Assembly (NCBI GenBank): GCA_943325425.2
Contig: CALPPJ020000101.1
Coordinates: 1-5,833, forward strand
Length of the DNA stretch: 5,833 nt
Reading direction: 5' to 3'
Source of the DNA: Bifidobacterium breve
Lineage (GTDB): Bacteria > Actinomycetota > Acidimicrobiia > Acidimicrobiales > Ilumatobacteraceae
Part shown: positions 1-5,833 of the stretch, piece by piece
How positions within the stretch are numbered: position 1 is the first letter of the stretch
Layout of the letters: each line of letters opens with the position of its first letter
Position numbers and translations under genes: made by a program
Notes under the pieces: model-generated
Seen by the model: only the letters and a program-made list of their open reading frames with translations
What the model was told of the DNA's origin: nothing
Database searches by the model: none

Positions 1-1198
1 CTCAGGCGCCCATTCATTAATTGAAGATGGGCATTTGCATCGCGGCTTTGATCACATGGAATCAGCAAGCCACGGTGGAATGGGTTCATTCCATTACGCC
101 CGGTGGCTCATGAAGAATCACCCTGAAGCAGTACCTATGTATTACCGGGTGCTCGACATGTCGTTGCAGGTCAGTGCTGAAGGTGGCGGCGATACCGGCG
201 CCCCACAAGCACATATCAACAACATTCCTCGCGAGTGGTATCACACCGACTGGGTGGCTGATCGCGCGATTGCTTGGCTTGATTCACTAGACGCCGATGC
301 CGACTGGTTCTGTTGGGTGAGTTTCCCCGATCCCCACCATCCCTGGGATCCGCCCGCTTCTGAAACACATCGCGTCAATTGGCGCGATCTTGATTTGCCG
401 GCGGGGTATCCGCAGAATCGTGCTGAGCGCGAAGCAATTCTTGACAACAAACCCGCACAGTGGCGCAAGTGGTACGACGGCGAATTCGTCTCAAACTACG
501 AAGCACCATTGAAATGGGTTCCTAATACTTTGACCGACGATCAAGTTCGCGAAGTCAATGCGTTAACACATATTGAAAATGAATTGATTGACGAAGCAGT
601 TGGTCGGATGATGAAGCGTATTGACGAACGTGGCTGGGGTGCCGACACCGACGTGTTGTTCTCAACCGACCACGGTGAATTGCAAGGCGACTTCGGTTTG
701 TTGTTCAAAGGCCCGTACCACGTTGATTCATTAATGCGTATACCGCTTATTTGGCGTCCCGCTCCATCAGCAGGAATCAATCCGGCAACTGTTGATGCAC
801 CAGTTGGTCATGTGTCGCTGGCTTCAACGTTCTGCCATATTGCTGGACTCCCCCAGCCCGATTACGCCGAAGCTCCACGCTTGCCAGTGAATGAATACGA
901 AGTAACCGAACTTGGTCACGAACGTGTGCTGACCGAATGGGACAGTGTGTTGTTTGGCAAGATTATGCGCTTACGTTCGATTTGTCGTGATGGTTGGGTA
1001 GCTACCGCGTGTATGCCTGGAACAATTCACGATGGAACCGAAGGCGAGTTGTACAACTTGGCCAACGATCCGTTGCAGCAAGTCAACCTGTGGAGCGATC
1101 CTTCGCAGAAGTCGTTACGCGATGATTTGCTCGCCGACATGTGGGATCACCTGCCCACACCCGATGCAGTTCGTCGCGAGTGCGACGCACCAGTCTGA
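1..1198 (+). CDS. Sulfatase-like hydrolase, C-terminal part (5' end outside window)
   Basis: The reading frame is open to the left edge (first full codon at base 2) and ends at TGA 1196-1198, giving about 398 residues. A TTG at 35 could be read as a start, but homologous-looking sequence (SGAHSLIEDG...) precedes it, so the gene is truncated by the window. Visible landmarks of the sulfatase/alkaline phosphatase superfamily are SFPDPHHPWDPP (in-window residues about 107-118), the metal-binding STDHGE (221-226), a following FKGPYH whose Lys (about 236) matches the usual active-site lysine, then MRIPLIW. GELYNLANDPLQQVNLW (about 348-364) is the usual C-terminal signature of the family. The catalytic Cys/Ser that becomes formylglycine lies upstream and cannot be seen, so a phosphonate or phosphate monoester hydrolase is also possible. 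The substrate is unknown. It is convergent with the amidase gene, with only 12 bp between stop codons. Confidence 0.9.
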   Translation, partial: SGAHSLIEDGHLHRGFDHMESASHGGMGSFHYARWLMKNHPEAVPMYYRVLDMSLQVSAEGGGDTGAPQAHINNIPREWYHTDWVADRAIAWLDSLDADADWFCWVSFPDPHHPWDPPASETHRVNWRDLDLPAGYPQNRAEREAILDNKPAQWRKWYDGEFVSNYEAPLKWVPNTLTDDQVREVNALTHIENELIDEAVGRMMKRIDERGWGADTDVLFSTDHGELQGDFGLLFKGPYHVDSLMRIPLIWRPAPSAGINPATVDAPVGHVSLASTFCHIAGLPQPDYAEAPRLPVNEYEVTELGHERVLTEWDSVLFGKIMRLRSICRDGWVATACMPGTIHDGTEGELYNLANDPLQQVNLWSDPSQKSLRDDLLADMWDHLPTPDAVRRECDAPV

Positions 1199-1220
1199 AC
1201 TAGTTCAGTACTAGTTCAGA
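1194..1220. terminator. Shared hairpin between convergent genes, possible bidirectional terminator
   Basis: TCTGAACTAGT (1194-1204) and ACTAGTTCAGA (1210-1220) form a perfect 11-bp stem with a 5-base loop (TCAGT). The left arm contains the sulfatase stop TGA (1196-1198) and the right arm contains the amidase stop TAG (1213-1211 on the - strand). The left half also sits in a 14-bp perfect palindrome (1195-1208), and ACTAGTTCAG is directly repeated at 1199-1208 and 1210-1219. No U-tract follows on either strand, so this would be a non-canonical terminator. The structure is directly visible; the terminating role is inferred from its position between convergent genes. Confidence 0.55.
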
Positions 1221-2050
1221 TCAGTACGGCGGTCGCGAAAGACGCCCCAACTGCGGCGTAATCGAGCGACTTCATCAAGATCAAAAGTTGCAGTGAGAAC
1301 TGTCTCGGTAGTTCGATCGGCTTCAGCAACTTTTTCACCCGTTGGTCCAGCAATAAAGGACGAACCGTAAAACGTCAACGTGTGACGCGATCCCACCTCA
1401 ATGCCAATTCGATTAGCGGCAACAACTGGCACCAGATTCGCACCAGCATGACCTTGCATGACCCGTTGCCAATGTGCGGCCGAATCGTATTCGGGTTCGG
1501 TCGGTTCGCTGCCAATAGCAGTCGGATACACAATGATTTCTGCACCATTGAGCGCTAGACCCCGCGCCACTTCAGGGAACCATTGGTCCCAACAAATTCC
1601 CACGCCAATTTTGCCGACCGCGGTGTCCCACACTTTGTAACCGGTGTTACCTGGTCGAAAGTAATACTTTTCTGAATAGCCAGGTCCGTCAGGAATATGA
1701 CTCTTGCGATACACACCGAGCACGGTGCCATCGGCATCCACCACTGCGCACGAGTTGTACAAAGCGTTGACATCGCGTTCGTAAAAACTCACCGGCAAAA
1801 CCACATTGAGTTCTTTGGCGAGCGCACTGAACTGCGCGATCGTCGGATGACCAACAAGAGGTTGCGCGCGATCAAGATGTTCTGATCGTTGGTCTTCGCA
1901 AAAATAGCGACCCTCAAATAACTCAGGAATCAAGATGAGTCGCGCACCTTGTGCTGCGGCAACGCGAACCAAACGTTCAGCGGTGGCCACATTTTCAGAC
2001 ACGATGTCAGTCATCGACATCTGTAATGCCGCAACTGTCAATGAACGCAC
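1211..2050 (-). CDS. aguB: N-carbamoylputrescine amidase (nitrilase superfamily)
   Basis: This 279-residue cytoplasmic carbon-nitrogen hydrolase most likely converts N-carbamoylputrescine to putrescine, CO2 and ammonia, the last step of the agmatine route to polyamines. The Glu-Lys-Cys catalytic triad is visible as E43 in IPELFEGRYFC, K116 in YRKSHIPDGPGY and C153 in GICWDQWFPE. The segments ELFEGRYF, SHIPDGPGYSEKYYFRPG (117-134), GVGICWDQWFPE and YPTAIGSEP (175-183) are characteristic of the AguB branch rather than of general nitrilases. The start is GTG at 2050; MRSLTVAALQM matches the first beta strand of the family, so nothing appears missing. No Shine-Dalgarno is seen, and the flavodoxin-like gene stops only 3 bp upstream, which suggests translational coupling. 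No agmatine deiminase (AguA) partner is in the window. Substrate assignment comes from recalled motifs. Confidence 0.9.
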   Translation of the reverse strand: MRSLTVAALQMSMTDIVSENVATAERLVRVAAAQGARLILIPELFEGRYFCEDQRSEHLDRAQPLVGHPTIAQFSALAKELNVVLPVSFYERDVNALYNSCAVVDADGTVLGVYRKSHIPDGPGYSEKYYFRPGNTGYKVWDTAVGKIGVGICWDQWFPEVARGLALNGAEIIVYPTAIGSEPTEPEYDSAAHWQRVMQGHAGANLVPVVAANRIGIEVGSRHTLTFYGSSFIAGPTGEKVAEADRTTETVLTATFDLDEVARLRRSWGVFRDRRTDLN

Positions 2051-2053
2051 GAT

Positions 2054-2482
2054 TTAGGCAGTTGCTAATGCGCCCACAAGGCGCGCTGCGTACTCTTCTG
2101 TATGAGCGGCCAGCTTTGAACGATGCAAAGCCATTCCACCAATCACATCAGCACCAAGGCGAGTCACTGACTTTTCCATAGCGCCCAGTGTCTTGCCCGG
2201 GTTCAGAGCGAACGTGCAAAATGTGGCGGCCCGCTTACCAGCAACTGCTGGAAGGGCGTTGATGTTGCCAATACCCCAAGGCGCTTGGCCAACAATGAAC
2301 GCTCCGTGCACCCAAGTGCCCACCACAATCAGATCCGCGGTTTGAATGGCGTGGTGATCGGGCTGCTTCATTGGGTTGAGACCAGTGATGGTCCAACCTT
2401 CCTGCTGCAAGTTGGCGGCAATCATTTCAGCCGCCTTCCAGGTATTGCCGGTGAGGCTTTCAACTAAGAGCGCTGCTTTCAT
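2054..2482 (-). CDS. Flavodoxin-like protein
   Basis: A 142-residue protein with a flavodoxin fold, probably a cytoplasmic FMN-binding electron carrier or reductase. The first beta strand runs straight into the FMN phosphate loop, MKAALLVESLTGNTW, with S-L-T-G-N-T at residues 9-14. A second flavin-contact loop is VVGTWVHG (53-60), where W57 could stack on the isoalloxazine ring, and a third is CTFALNPGKTL (89-99). The length fits short-chain flavodoxins. The frame stays open upstream into the pcrA coding region, but the fold begins at the ATG at 2482, so that start is chosen. A GGAG lies only 1-2 bases before the ATG, too close for a normal ribosome binding site. It lies 67 bp downstream of pcrA and 3 bp upstream of aguB. 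Its redox partner is not apparent, and the link to polyamine synthesis is unexplained. Confidence 0.85.
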   Translation of the reverse strand: MKAALLVESLTGNTWKAAEMIAANLQQEGWTITGLNPMKQPDHHAIQTADLIVVGTWVHGAFIVGQAPWGIGNINALPAVAGKRAATFCTFALNPGKTLGAMEKSVTRLGADVIGGMALHRSKLAAHTEEYAARLVGALATA

Positions 2483-2530
2483 ACTCCGATTCAACCACGC
2501 CGAGCAGGCCCGAGAGAACAATACGAGCGA

Positions 2531-2547
2531 AGAATCTGGGTGATTCT
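2531..2547 (-). repeat. Small inverted repeat just after the pcrA stop
   Basis: AGAATC (2531-2536) and GATTCT (2542-2547) form a 6-bp perfect stem with a 5-base loop, 2 bases beyond the pcrA stop codon in the 67-bp gap before the flavodoxin-like gene. There is no T-run after it on the - strand, so it is not a convincing terminator. It could stabilise a processed pcrA 3' end or be chance. The rest of the gap shows no promoter I can support. Confidence 0.25.
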
Positions 2548-2549
2548 GT

Positions 2550-4907
2550 TCAGAGTTTTTTGAGTGGAGCCCACGCCAACAACAGGTGCTTGCGACCTTT
2601 TTCACGGAAATTGATGACAGCTTCGGTTTTGTCACCCGAACCAGTGATGTCAATGATGATTCCCTCGCCAAAGACCGAGTGCTCAACCATGTCGCCGACC
2701 CGCAAACCAATCTCTTGGCTGTTGGTGGGCTGTGGTGGACGAGAAGCGGCCGATCGTCCGGCAGCCATGGCCGCATCGACTTGCCGTTCGCGGAACTCAT
2801 CATCGGGATCAAACGAGCTGACCTTGCGACCGCCCCAATCGTCATCGCGGGTGTTGCGCGCCTTTGGACGATTCTGAACATTGCCTTGATGCTCAACAAG
2901 TTCTTCGGGGATCTCATCCAAGAATCGTGACGGTGGGTTGTACTGCGTGGTTCCGAATTGCTGACGGCTCCAGGCATGGGTCAAGAACAGACGCTCTTGG
3001 GCACGAGTGATGCCCACATAAGCCAAGCGACGTTCTTCTTCCAGTTCGTTGGCATCAACGAGGGCTCGGCTGTGCGGGAATAAACCTTCTTCAACACCCA
3101 CAATGAAAACGACTGGATATTCAAGACCCTTAGCCGCGTGCATCGTCATCATGATGACCTTGTCGTCATCGGATAAATCGTCGGCGTCAGCTACCAGTGA
3201 AACTTGTTCAAGGAATTCATCAACTTGAGCGAACTCTTTAGCCGATGACACCAATTCACCAAGGTTCTCGAGGCGACCTGCATCTTCAACCGAATTTTCA
3301 TTTTCAAATTCAGCGAGATACCCCGACTTATCAAGAATGGATTCAAAGAGTGCACCAGGTGTTTGCTCTTCTTGCCCAGCAACTTCATCAATGACGGCAA
3401 CAAATGATTCAATACCTCGGCGCGCGGCACCCGACACACCGGCTTCGCCAGCACGACGCAATGCCTCAAAGAAACTGATGTTTTCTTCACGAGCAAAGAC
3501 ATCAAGGCGACTGATGCTCGTATCGCCAACTCCACGCTTGGGCATATTGAGAACGCGTTTCACACTCACTTCATCAAGTGGGTTGGTGACAACACGCAAG
3601 TAGGCAACGGCGTCTTTGATTTCGCGACGGTCGTAGAAACGAGTTCCGCCCACCACTTTGTACGGAATACCAAACCGCATAAAGATTTCTTCAACGACAC
3701 GACTTTGTGGGTTGGTTCGATAGAACACCGCCATATCGCCCCACTTGCGACCGCCAGTACGCAAGGTCTGCATGGTGCGGGCAACGAATGCTGCCTCATC
3801 ACCTTCGTCGTCAGCGTGAAAACGCACGATGGCATCGCCAGGACCAGTTTCAGTCCAGAGTTCTTTTGGTTTGCGGCCAAAGTTTTGGGCGATGACGGCG
3901 TTGGCAGCATCAAGAATGTTTTGTGTGCTCCGATAGTTCTGTTCAAGAACAACCACACTCACTTCATCAAAGGCATCTTCAAACTGTCCGATATTGCGGA
4001 AGTCGGCACCACGGAATGCATAAATTGACTGATCGGTGTCGCCCACCACGCACACGTTGTGATGTCGGGCCGCCAAGCTGAGCACAATTTCGTTTTGTGC
4101 AATGTTCGTGTCTTGATATTCGTCGACCAAGATGTACTTAAAACGGTCTTGGTATGACGCCAAAACATCGGTATGCATTCTGAACAAACGCACGACATTG
4201 ACCAAGAGATCGTCAAAATCCATTGCTCCGGCTTTGAGTAATCGCTCTTGATATTCACGATAAATCTCGGAGTGCTTACGGTCAAAGATGTGTGCTGCTC
4301 GCTCGGCCGCCTGCGTTGGCGACACCAATTCGTTTTTCCAATTTGAAATCACCGCGTGCACGGCACGTGGAGTAAATCGTTTGGCATCAAGACCCATATC
4401 GCGGATGACATAGCCCGTTAGTCGTTGGGCATCAGCCTGATCGTAAATGCTGAACGTTTTGGGATAACCAATGCGTTCGGCATGAACTCGCAGAATTCGC
4501 ACACACGCAGAGTGGAAGGTTGACACCCACATTGATTTTGCGACTGGCCCAATGAGCGACTCAACACGATGCTTCATTTCACCGGCGGCTTTATTGGTGA
4601 ACGTAATTGCCAAGATGTTCATGGGACTGACCCCATGATTTGAAATGAGATGTGCAATACGGTGCGTTAAAACTCGGGTCTTGCCACTACCTGCACCAGC
4701 GACTACCAAGAGTGGGCCATCAACGTGTTCGGCAGCCTCGCGCTGCATCGGGTTGAGGCCATCTAAAGAAATCGGCTTGAGACGCGAGTTTGAATAACGA
4801 GCGGCATAGGGAGCACTTTCGGCTTCAGGTTGGCGCATGTCACGAACTACGGGCTCGGGAGAACCGAACAAACTGTCGTCATCGAAAAGGCTGCCGTTGT
4901 CACTCAT
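2550..4907 (-). CDS. pcrA: ATP-dependent DNA helicase PcrA/UvrD (SF1A)
   Basis: A 785-residue 3'-5' DNA helicase expected to act in nucleotide excision repair, removal of recombinase filaments and clearing of transcription-replication conflicts. All SF1A motifs are intact and in order: Q motif LNPMQREA (51-58), Walker A GAGSGKT (71-77, K76), motif Ia ITFTNKAAGEM (101-111), Walker B VDEYQD (261-266), motif III GDTDQSIYAFRGAD (289-302), motif IV QNYRS (323-327), motif V TMHAAKGLEYPVVF (588-601) and motif VI LAYVGITRAQERL (628-640, R635). After a charged linker (about 670-735) comes the C-terminal Tudor-like domain, VGDMVEHSVFGEGIIID to APLKKL (737-785), which in PcrA relatives contacts RNA polymerase. 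There is an acidic N-terminal tail of about 48 residues with two SLF motifs. ATG at 4907 is used; M24 is an alternative. AGGA lies 10 bases before the ATG. A candidate LexA box lies directly upstream. UvrD is an equally valid name. Confidence 0.97.
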   Translation of the reverse strand: MSDNGSLFDDDSLFGSPEPVVRDMRQPEAESAPYAARYSNSRLKPISLDGLNPMQREAAEHVDGPLLVVAGAGSGKTRVLTHRIAHLISNHGVSPMNILAITFTNKAAGEMKHRVESLIGPVAKSMWVSTFHSACVRILRVHAERIGYPKTFSIYDQADAQRLTGYVIRDMGLDAKRFTPRAVHAVISNWKNELVSPTQAAERAAHIFDRKHSEIYREYQERLLKAGAMDFDDLLVNVVRLFRMHTDVLASYQDRFKYILVDEYQDTNIAQNEIVLSLAARHHNVCVVGDTDQSIYAFRGADFRNIGQFEDAFDEVSVVVLEQNYRSTQNILDAANAVIAQNFGRKPKELWTETGPGDAIVRFHADDEGDEAAFVARTMQTLRTGGRKWGDMAVFYRTNPQSRVVEEIFMRFGIPYKVVGGTRFYDRREIKDAVAYLRVVTNPLDEVSVKRVLNMPKRGVGDTSISRLDVFAREENISFFEALRRAGEAGVSGAARRGIESFVAVIDEVAGQEEQTPGALFESILDKSGYLAEFENENSVEDAGRLENLGELVSSAKEFAQVDEFLEQVSLVADADDLSDDDKVIMMTMHAAKGLEYPVVFIVGVEEGLFPHSRALVDANELEEERRLAYVGITRAQERLFLTHAWSRQQFGTTQYNPPSRFLDEIPEELVEHQGNVQNRPKARNTRDDDWGGRKVSSFDPDDEFRERQVDAAMAAGRSAASRPPQPTNSQEIGLRVGDMVEHSVFGEGIIIDITGSGDKTEAVINFREKGRKHLLLAWAPLKKL

Positions 4908-4916
4908 GGAGAAGCC

Positions 4917-4922
4917 ATCCTA
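4917..4922 (-). promoter_or_regulatory. Possible -10 element for pcrA (TAGGAT)
   Basis: TAGGAT on the - strand matches the TANNNT form of actinobacterial -10 elements and lies 9 bases before the pcrA ATG. It would give a leaderless or nearly leaderless transcript, common in actinobacteria. No good -35 hexamer lies 16-18 bases upstream. A promoter has to lie somewhere in 4908-4964 if the terminator upstream works, but this exact hexamer is only a candidate. Confidence 0.3.
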
Positions 4923-4923
4923 G

Positions 4924-4937
4924 AGAACGGGTGTTCT
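4924..4937. promoter_or_regulatory. Candidate LexA operator (SOS box) upstream of pcrA
   Basis: AGAAC-GGGT-GTTCT is a perfect 5+5 bp palindrome with a 4-base centre. It contains GAACN4GTTC, and its centre fits the RNRY rule of the Gram-positive SOS box consensus CGAACRNRYGTTCG; the outermost pair is A/T rather than C/G. It lies 17 bases upstream of the pcrA ATG, where bound repressor would cover the promoter region. Damage-inducible UvrD/PcrA expression is known in other bacteria, which supports the function. No lexA gene is in the window, so binding is inferred. Confidence 0.65.
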
Positions 4938-4955
4938 AGGGATGGGCTGATTCAG

Positions 4956-5018
4956 AAACAAAAATCTGGTGGCAGACAGCGACATCTGTGTGAACAGAAT
5001 CGCTATCCACCACCAGAT
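4956..5018 (-). terminator. Rho-independent terminator of the secreted-protein gene
   Basis: On the - strand, arms ATCTGGTGG (5018-5010) and CCACCAGAT (4972-4964) form a perfect 9-bp base, followed immediately by TTTTTGTTT (4964-4956). Inside are two more nested stems, AGCGA/TCGCT (5000-5004 with 4978-4982) and TCTGT/ACAGA (4994-4998 with 4985-4989), closing a 4-base loop. The hairpin base begins 46 bases after the stop codon of the gene at 5065. It separates that gene from pcrA, so pcrA must have its own promoter to the left of it. On the + strand the loop would be GTGA, a GNRA type, but there is no T-run on that side. Confidence 0.8.
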
Positions 5019-5064
5019 CAGGTAACGGGCGGAAATTTTGAGTATGTGAATGAGCTACGGCACA

Positions 5065-5833
5065 TCAGGCCCCAGCGGTTGCACCTGCTGCGTCAGTCGG
5101 AGCCGCTGGCTTCACACCGTTCACCATGTCGGTGATGCGCTGAGTCAGATCGGTGGTGGCCTGAGCGACTAATGCGTCGATCACTGACTGCACTGATTTG
5201 CCGTTGGCTTCAGCGACCTGGGCGATGGTCTGTCCGCCTTCGATAGCGGTCTTCAGCTCGTCAGCGGTGATGCCAATGGCATCAGCAGCAGCAGTCAGCA
5301 TCTCTTGTCGCTTTTCGCCACGATCGCCGCCCATACCCGGTCCACCATGACCACGACCATGTTCACCCATGCCGCCACCCATCGGGCGAGCAGCTTCAAG
5401 TGCGACGACAACGGCATCAAGCTGGCTTGAGGTCAGGGTGCCATCGTCCACCAAAGTCTGAAGGCGAGCCTTCAACATAGTGGCCTTATCGGGGCGAGCA
5501 CCAGTGGTGTCGGCAGCCGGAGGGGTCGTGGGCTTCGTTGACAACGCTGTCACGATCGCATCGACATCTGATGCATTGATGGTGCCGGCAGCAACAAGGG
5601 TCTGCAATGTTTCACGAAGCTTGGCTTCACGTGCAGCCGGATCCATGTGTCCACCACGTCCACCGTGATGATCTCCGTCGACATCGCCACCAGCTTCGGC
5701 ACCGTTGATTGAACTGGCCGGGGCCGACGAGTCGGTGCTGTTGTCGTCAGCCGAGATGGACTGAGGAGTGACCGAATTGGCGCTGGCGCCACCGGGCAGA
5801 TTCATCAAGAGTCCGCCGCCGGCTCCGAGCAAC
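5065..5833 (-). CDS. Secreted Gly/His-rich helical-repeat protein (5' end outside window)
   Basis: The frame is open to the right edge and ends at TGA 5067-5065, giving about 255 residues. The first residues, LLGAGGGLLMNLPGGASA followed by NS, look like the hydrophobic core and Ala-x-Ala cleavage site of a signal peptide whose start is cut off, so the product is probably exported. After a Ser/Asp-rich stretch come a Gly/His segment DHHGGRGGHMD (54-64), helical repeat 1 (70-98), a Pro/Thr linker, helical repeat 2 (118-146), a second Gly/His segment with MGEHGRGHGGPGMGG (155-169), and a helical domain (about 176-237) containing AIGITADELKTAIEGGQTIAQVAEANGKSV. Such repeats recur in actinobacterial exported proteins of unknown role. 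No catalytic motif is seen; the His/Met-rich linkers could bind metal, but this is conjecture. It is transcribed away from the right edge and ends at its own terminator. Confidence 0.8.
   Translation of the reverse strand, partial: LLGAGGGLLMNLPGGASANSVTPQSISADDNSTDSSAPASSINGAEAGGDVDGDHHGGRGGHMDPAAREAKLRETLQTLVAAGTINASDVDAIVTALSTKPTTPPAADTTGARPDKATMLKARLQTLVDDGTLTSSQLDAVVVALEAARPMGGGMGEHGRGHGGPGMGGDRGEKRQEMLTAAADAIGITADELKTAIEGGQTIAQVAEANGKSVQSVIDALVAQATTDLTQRITDMVNGVKPAAPTDAAGATAGA
5395..5625 (-). repeat. Two protein-level helical-hairpin repeats in the secreted protein
   Basis: Repeat 1 (5539-5625, KLRETLQTLVAAGTINASDV with DAIVTAL) and repeat 2 (5395-5481, MLKARLQTLVDDGTLTSSQL with DAVVVAL) align without gaps over 27 residues with a 48-residue period. 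They share LQTLV, GT, S, DA, V and AL. The pattern is helix, GT turn, helix. The DNA of the two copies is much less similar than the protein, so this is an old duplication kept by selection rather than a recent repeat. Confidence 0.75.

Larger units (their letters stand above)
4913..4948. repeat. Imperfect inverted repeat in the pcrA leader
   Basis: AGCCATCCTAGAGAAC (4913-4928) and GTTCTAGGGATGGGCT (4933-4948) pair across a GGGT centre if two G bulges and a 2-base GA bulge are allowed. It ends 5 bases before the pcrA ATG. In pcrA mRNA the arm nearer the start codon contains AGGA, the only Shine-Dalgarno-like sequence, so folding could hide it. The core coincides with the LexA-type box; the outer arms go beyond what LexA binding needs. 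If transcription begins close to the ATG, the hairpin would not be in the mRNA at all. Confidence 0.6.

Noticed and set aside
35..37. TTG start for the sulfatase gene
   Set aside because: The frame continues to the window edge with family-like residues, and the catalytic N-terminal part would be missing if translation began here.
1195..1208. Second LexA-type box in the convergent gap (GAAC..GTTC)
   Set aside because: The spacing between GAAC and GTTC is 2 bases rather than 4, and the site is between gene 3' ends, where an operator would have no promoter to act on.
2531..2547. Terminator between pcrA and the flavodoxin-like gene
   Set aside because: The stem is only 6 bp, half A-T, and is followed by TCGCTCG rather than a T-run, so it is kept only as a weak inverted repeat.
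2560..2930. Two + strand frames of about 105-114 residues antisense to the pcrA 3' end
   Set aside because: Both are shadows of the Arg/Asp-rich pcrA linker and C-terminal domain, with no recognisable domain or ribosome binding site.
2054..2977. Extended 307-residue version of the flavodoxin-like frame
   Set aside because: The added 165 residues overlap the pcrA C-terminal coding region, are Arg/Ser-rich shadow sequence, and precede a flavodoxin fold that starts exactly at the ATG at 2482.
4830..5135. Possible + strand small gene across the pcrA start region
   Set aside because: It runs antisense through the pcrA N-terminus, the operator, the terminator and the end of the secreted-protein gene, and resembles no protein; the regulatory elements explain the region better.

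Overview
This 5.8 kb window carries five protein genes. They are a 5'-truncated sulfatase-like hydrolase on the + strand, and facing it on the - strand an apparent three-gene run pcrA/uvrD -> flavodoxin-like gene -> aguB-type amidase, preceded by a partial secreted Gly/His-rich repeat protein. Coding density is high, base composition looks close to half G+C by eye, and Shine-Dalgarno sequences are weak or absent. A Gram-positive-type LexA box (GAAC-N4-GTTC), a PcrA with the C-terminal RNA-polymerase-binding-type domain, and a secreted helical-repeat protein of a kind common in actinobacteria together suggest an Actinomycetota member of moderate G+C. Acidimicrobiia is a guess only. I see no RNA genes, insertion sequences, CRISPR arrays or attachment sites.

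Layout. At 1-1198 (+) is the C-terminal part of a sulfatase/alkaline-phosphatase-superfamily enzyme; the N-terminal part with the nucleophile lies outside the window. At 1194-1220 a perfect 11-bp stem contains the stop codons of both convergent genes and probably serves as a shared transcription end. At 2050-1211 (-) is a complete N-carbamoylputrescine amidase (polyamine synthesis from agmatine). At 2482-2054 (-) is a small flavodoxin-fold protein that ends 3 bp before aguB. At 4907-2550 (-) is a full-length PcrA/UvrD DNA helicase with every SF1A motif intact.

The 157-bp gap 4908-5064 is the most information-dense noncoding part. It holds a rho-independent terminator for the gene to its right and then a candidate LexA operator inside a larger imperfect inverted repeat abutting the pcrA start codon. 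If transcription continues from pcrA, the flavodoxin and the amidase would share its DNA-damage control.

At 5833-5065 (-) is a secreted protein whose signal peptide is cut by the window edge. It has two copies of a helical-hairpin repeat, each preceded or followed by Gly/His-rich linker, and a third helical domain. Its function is unknown. No clearly new multi-gene system is visible. The best leads are the pcrA control region, the shared convergent hairpin and the modular Gly/His secreted protein.
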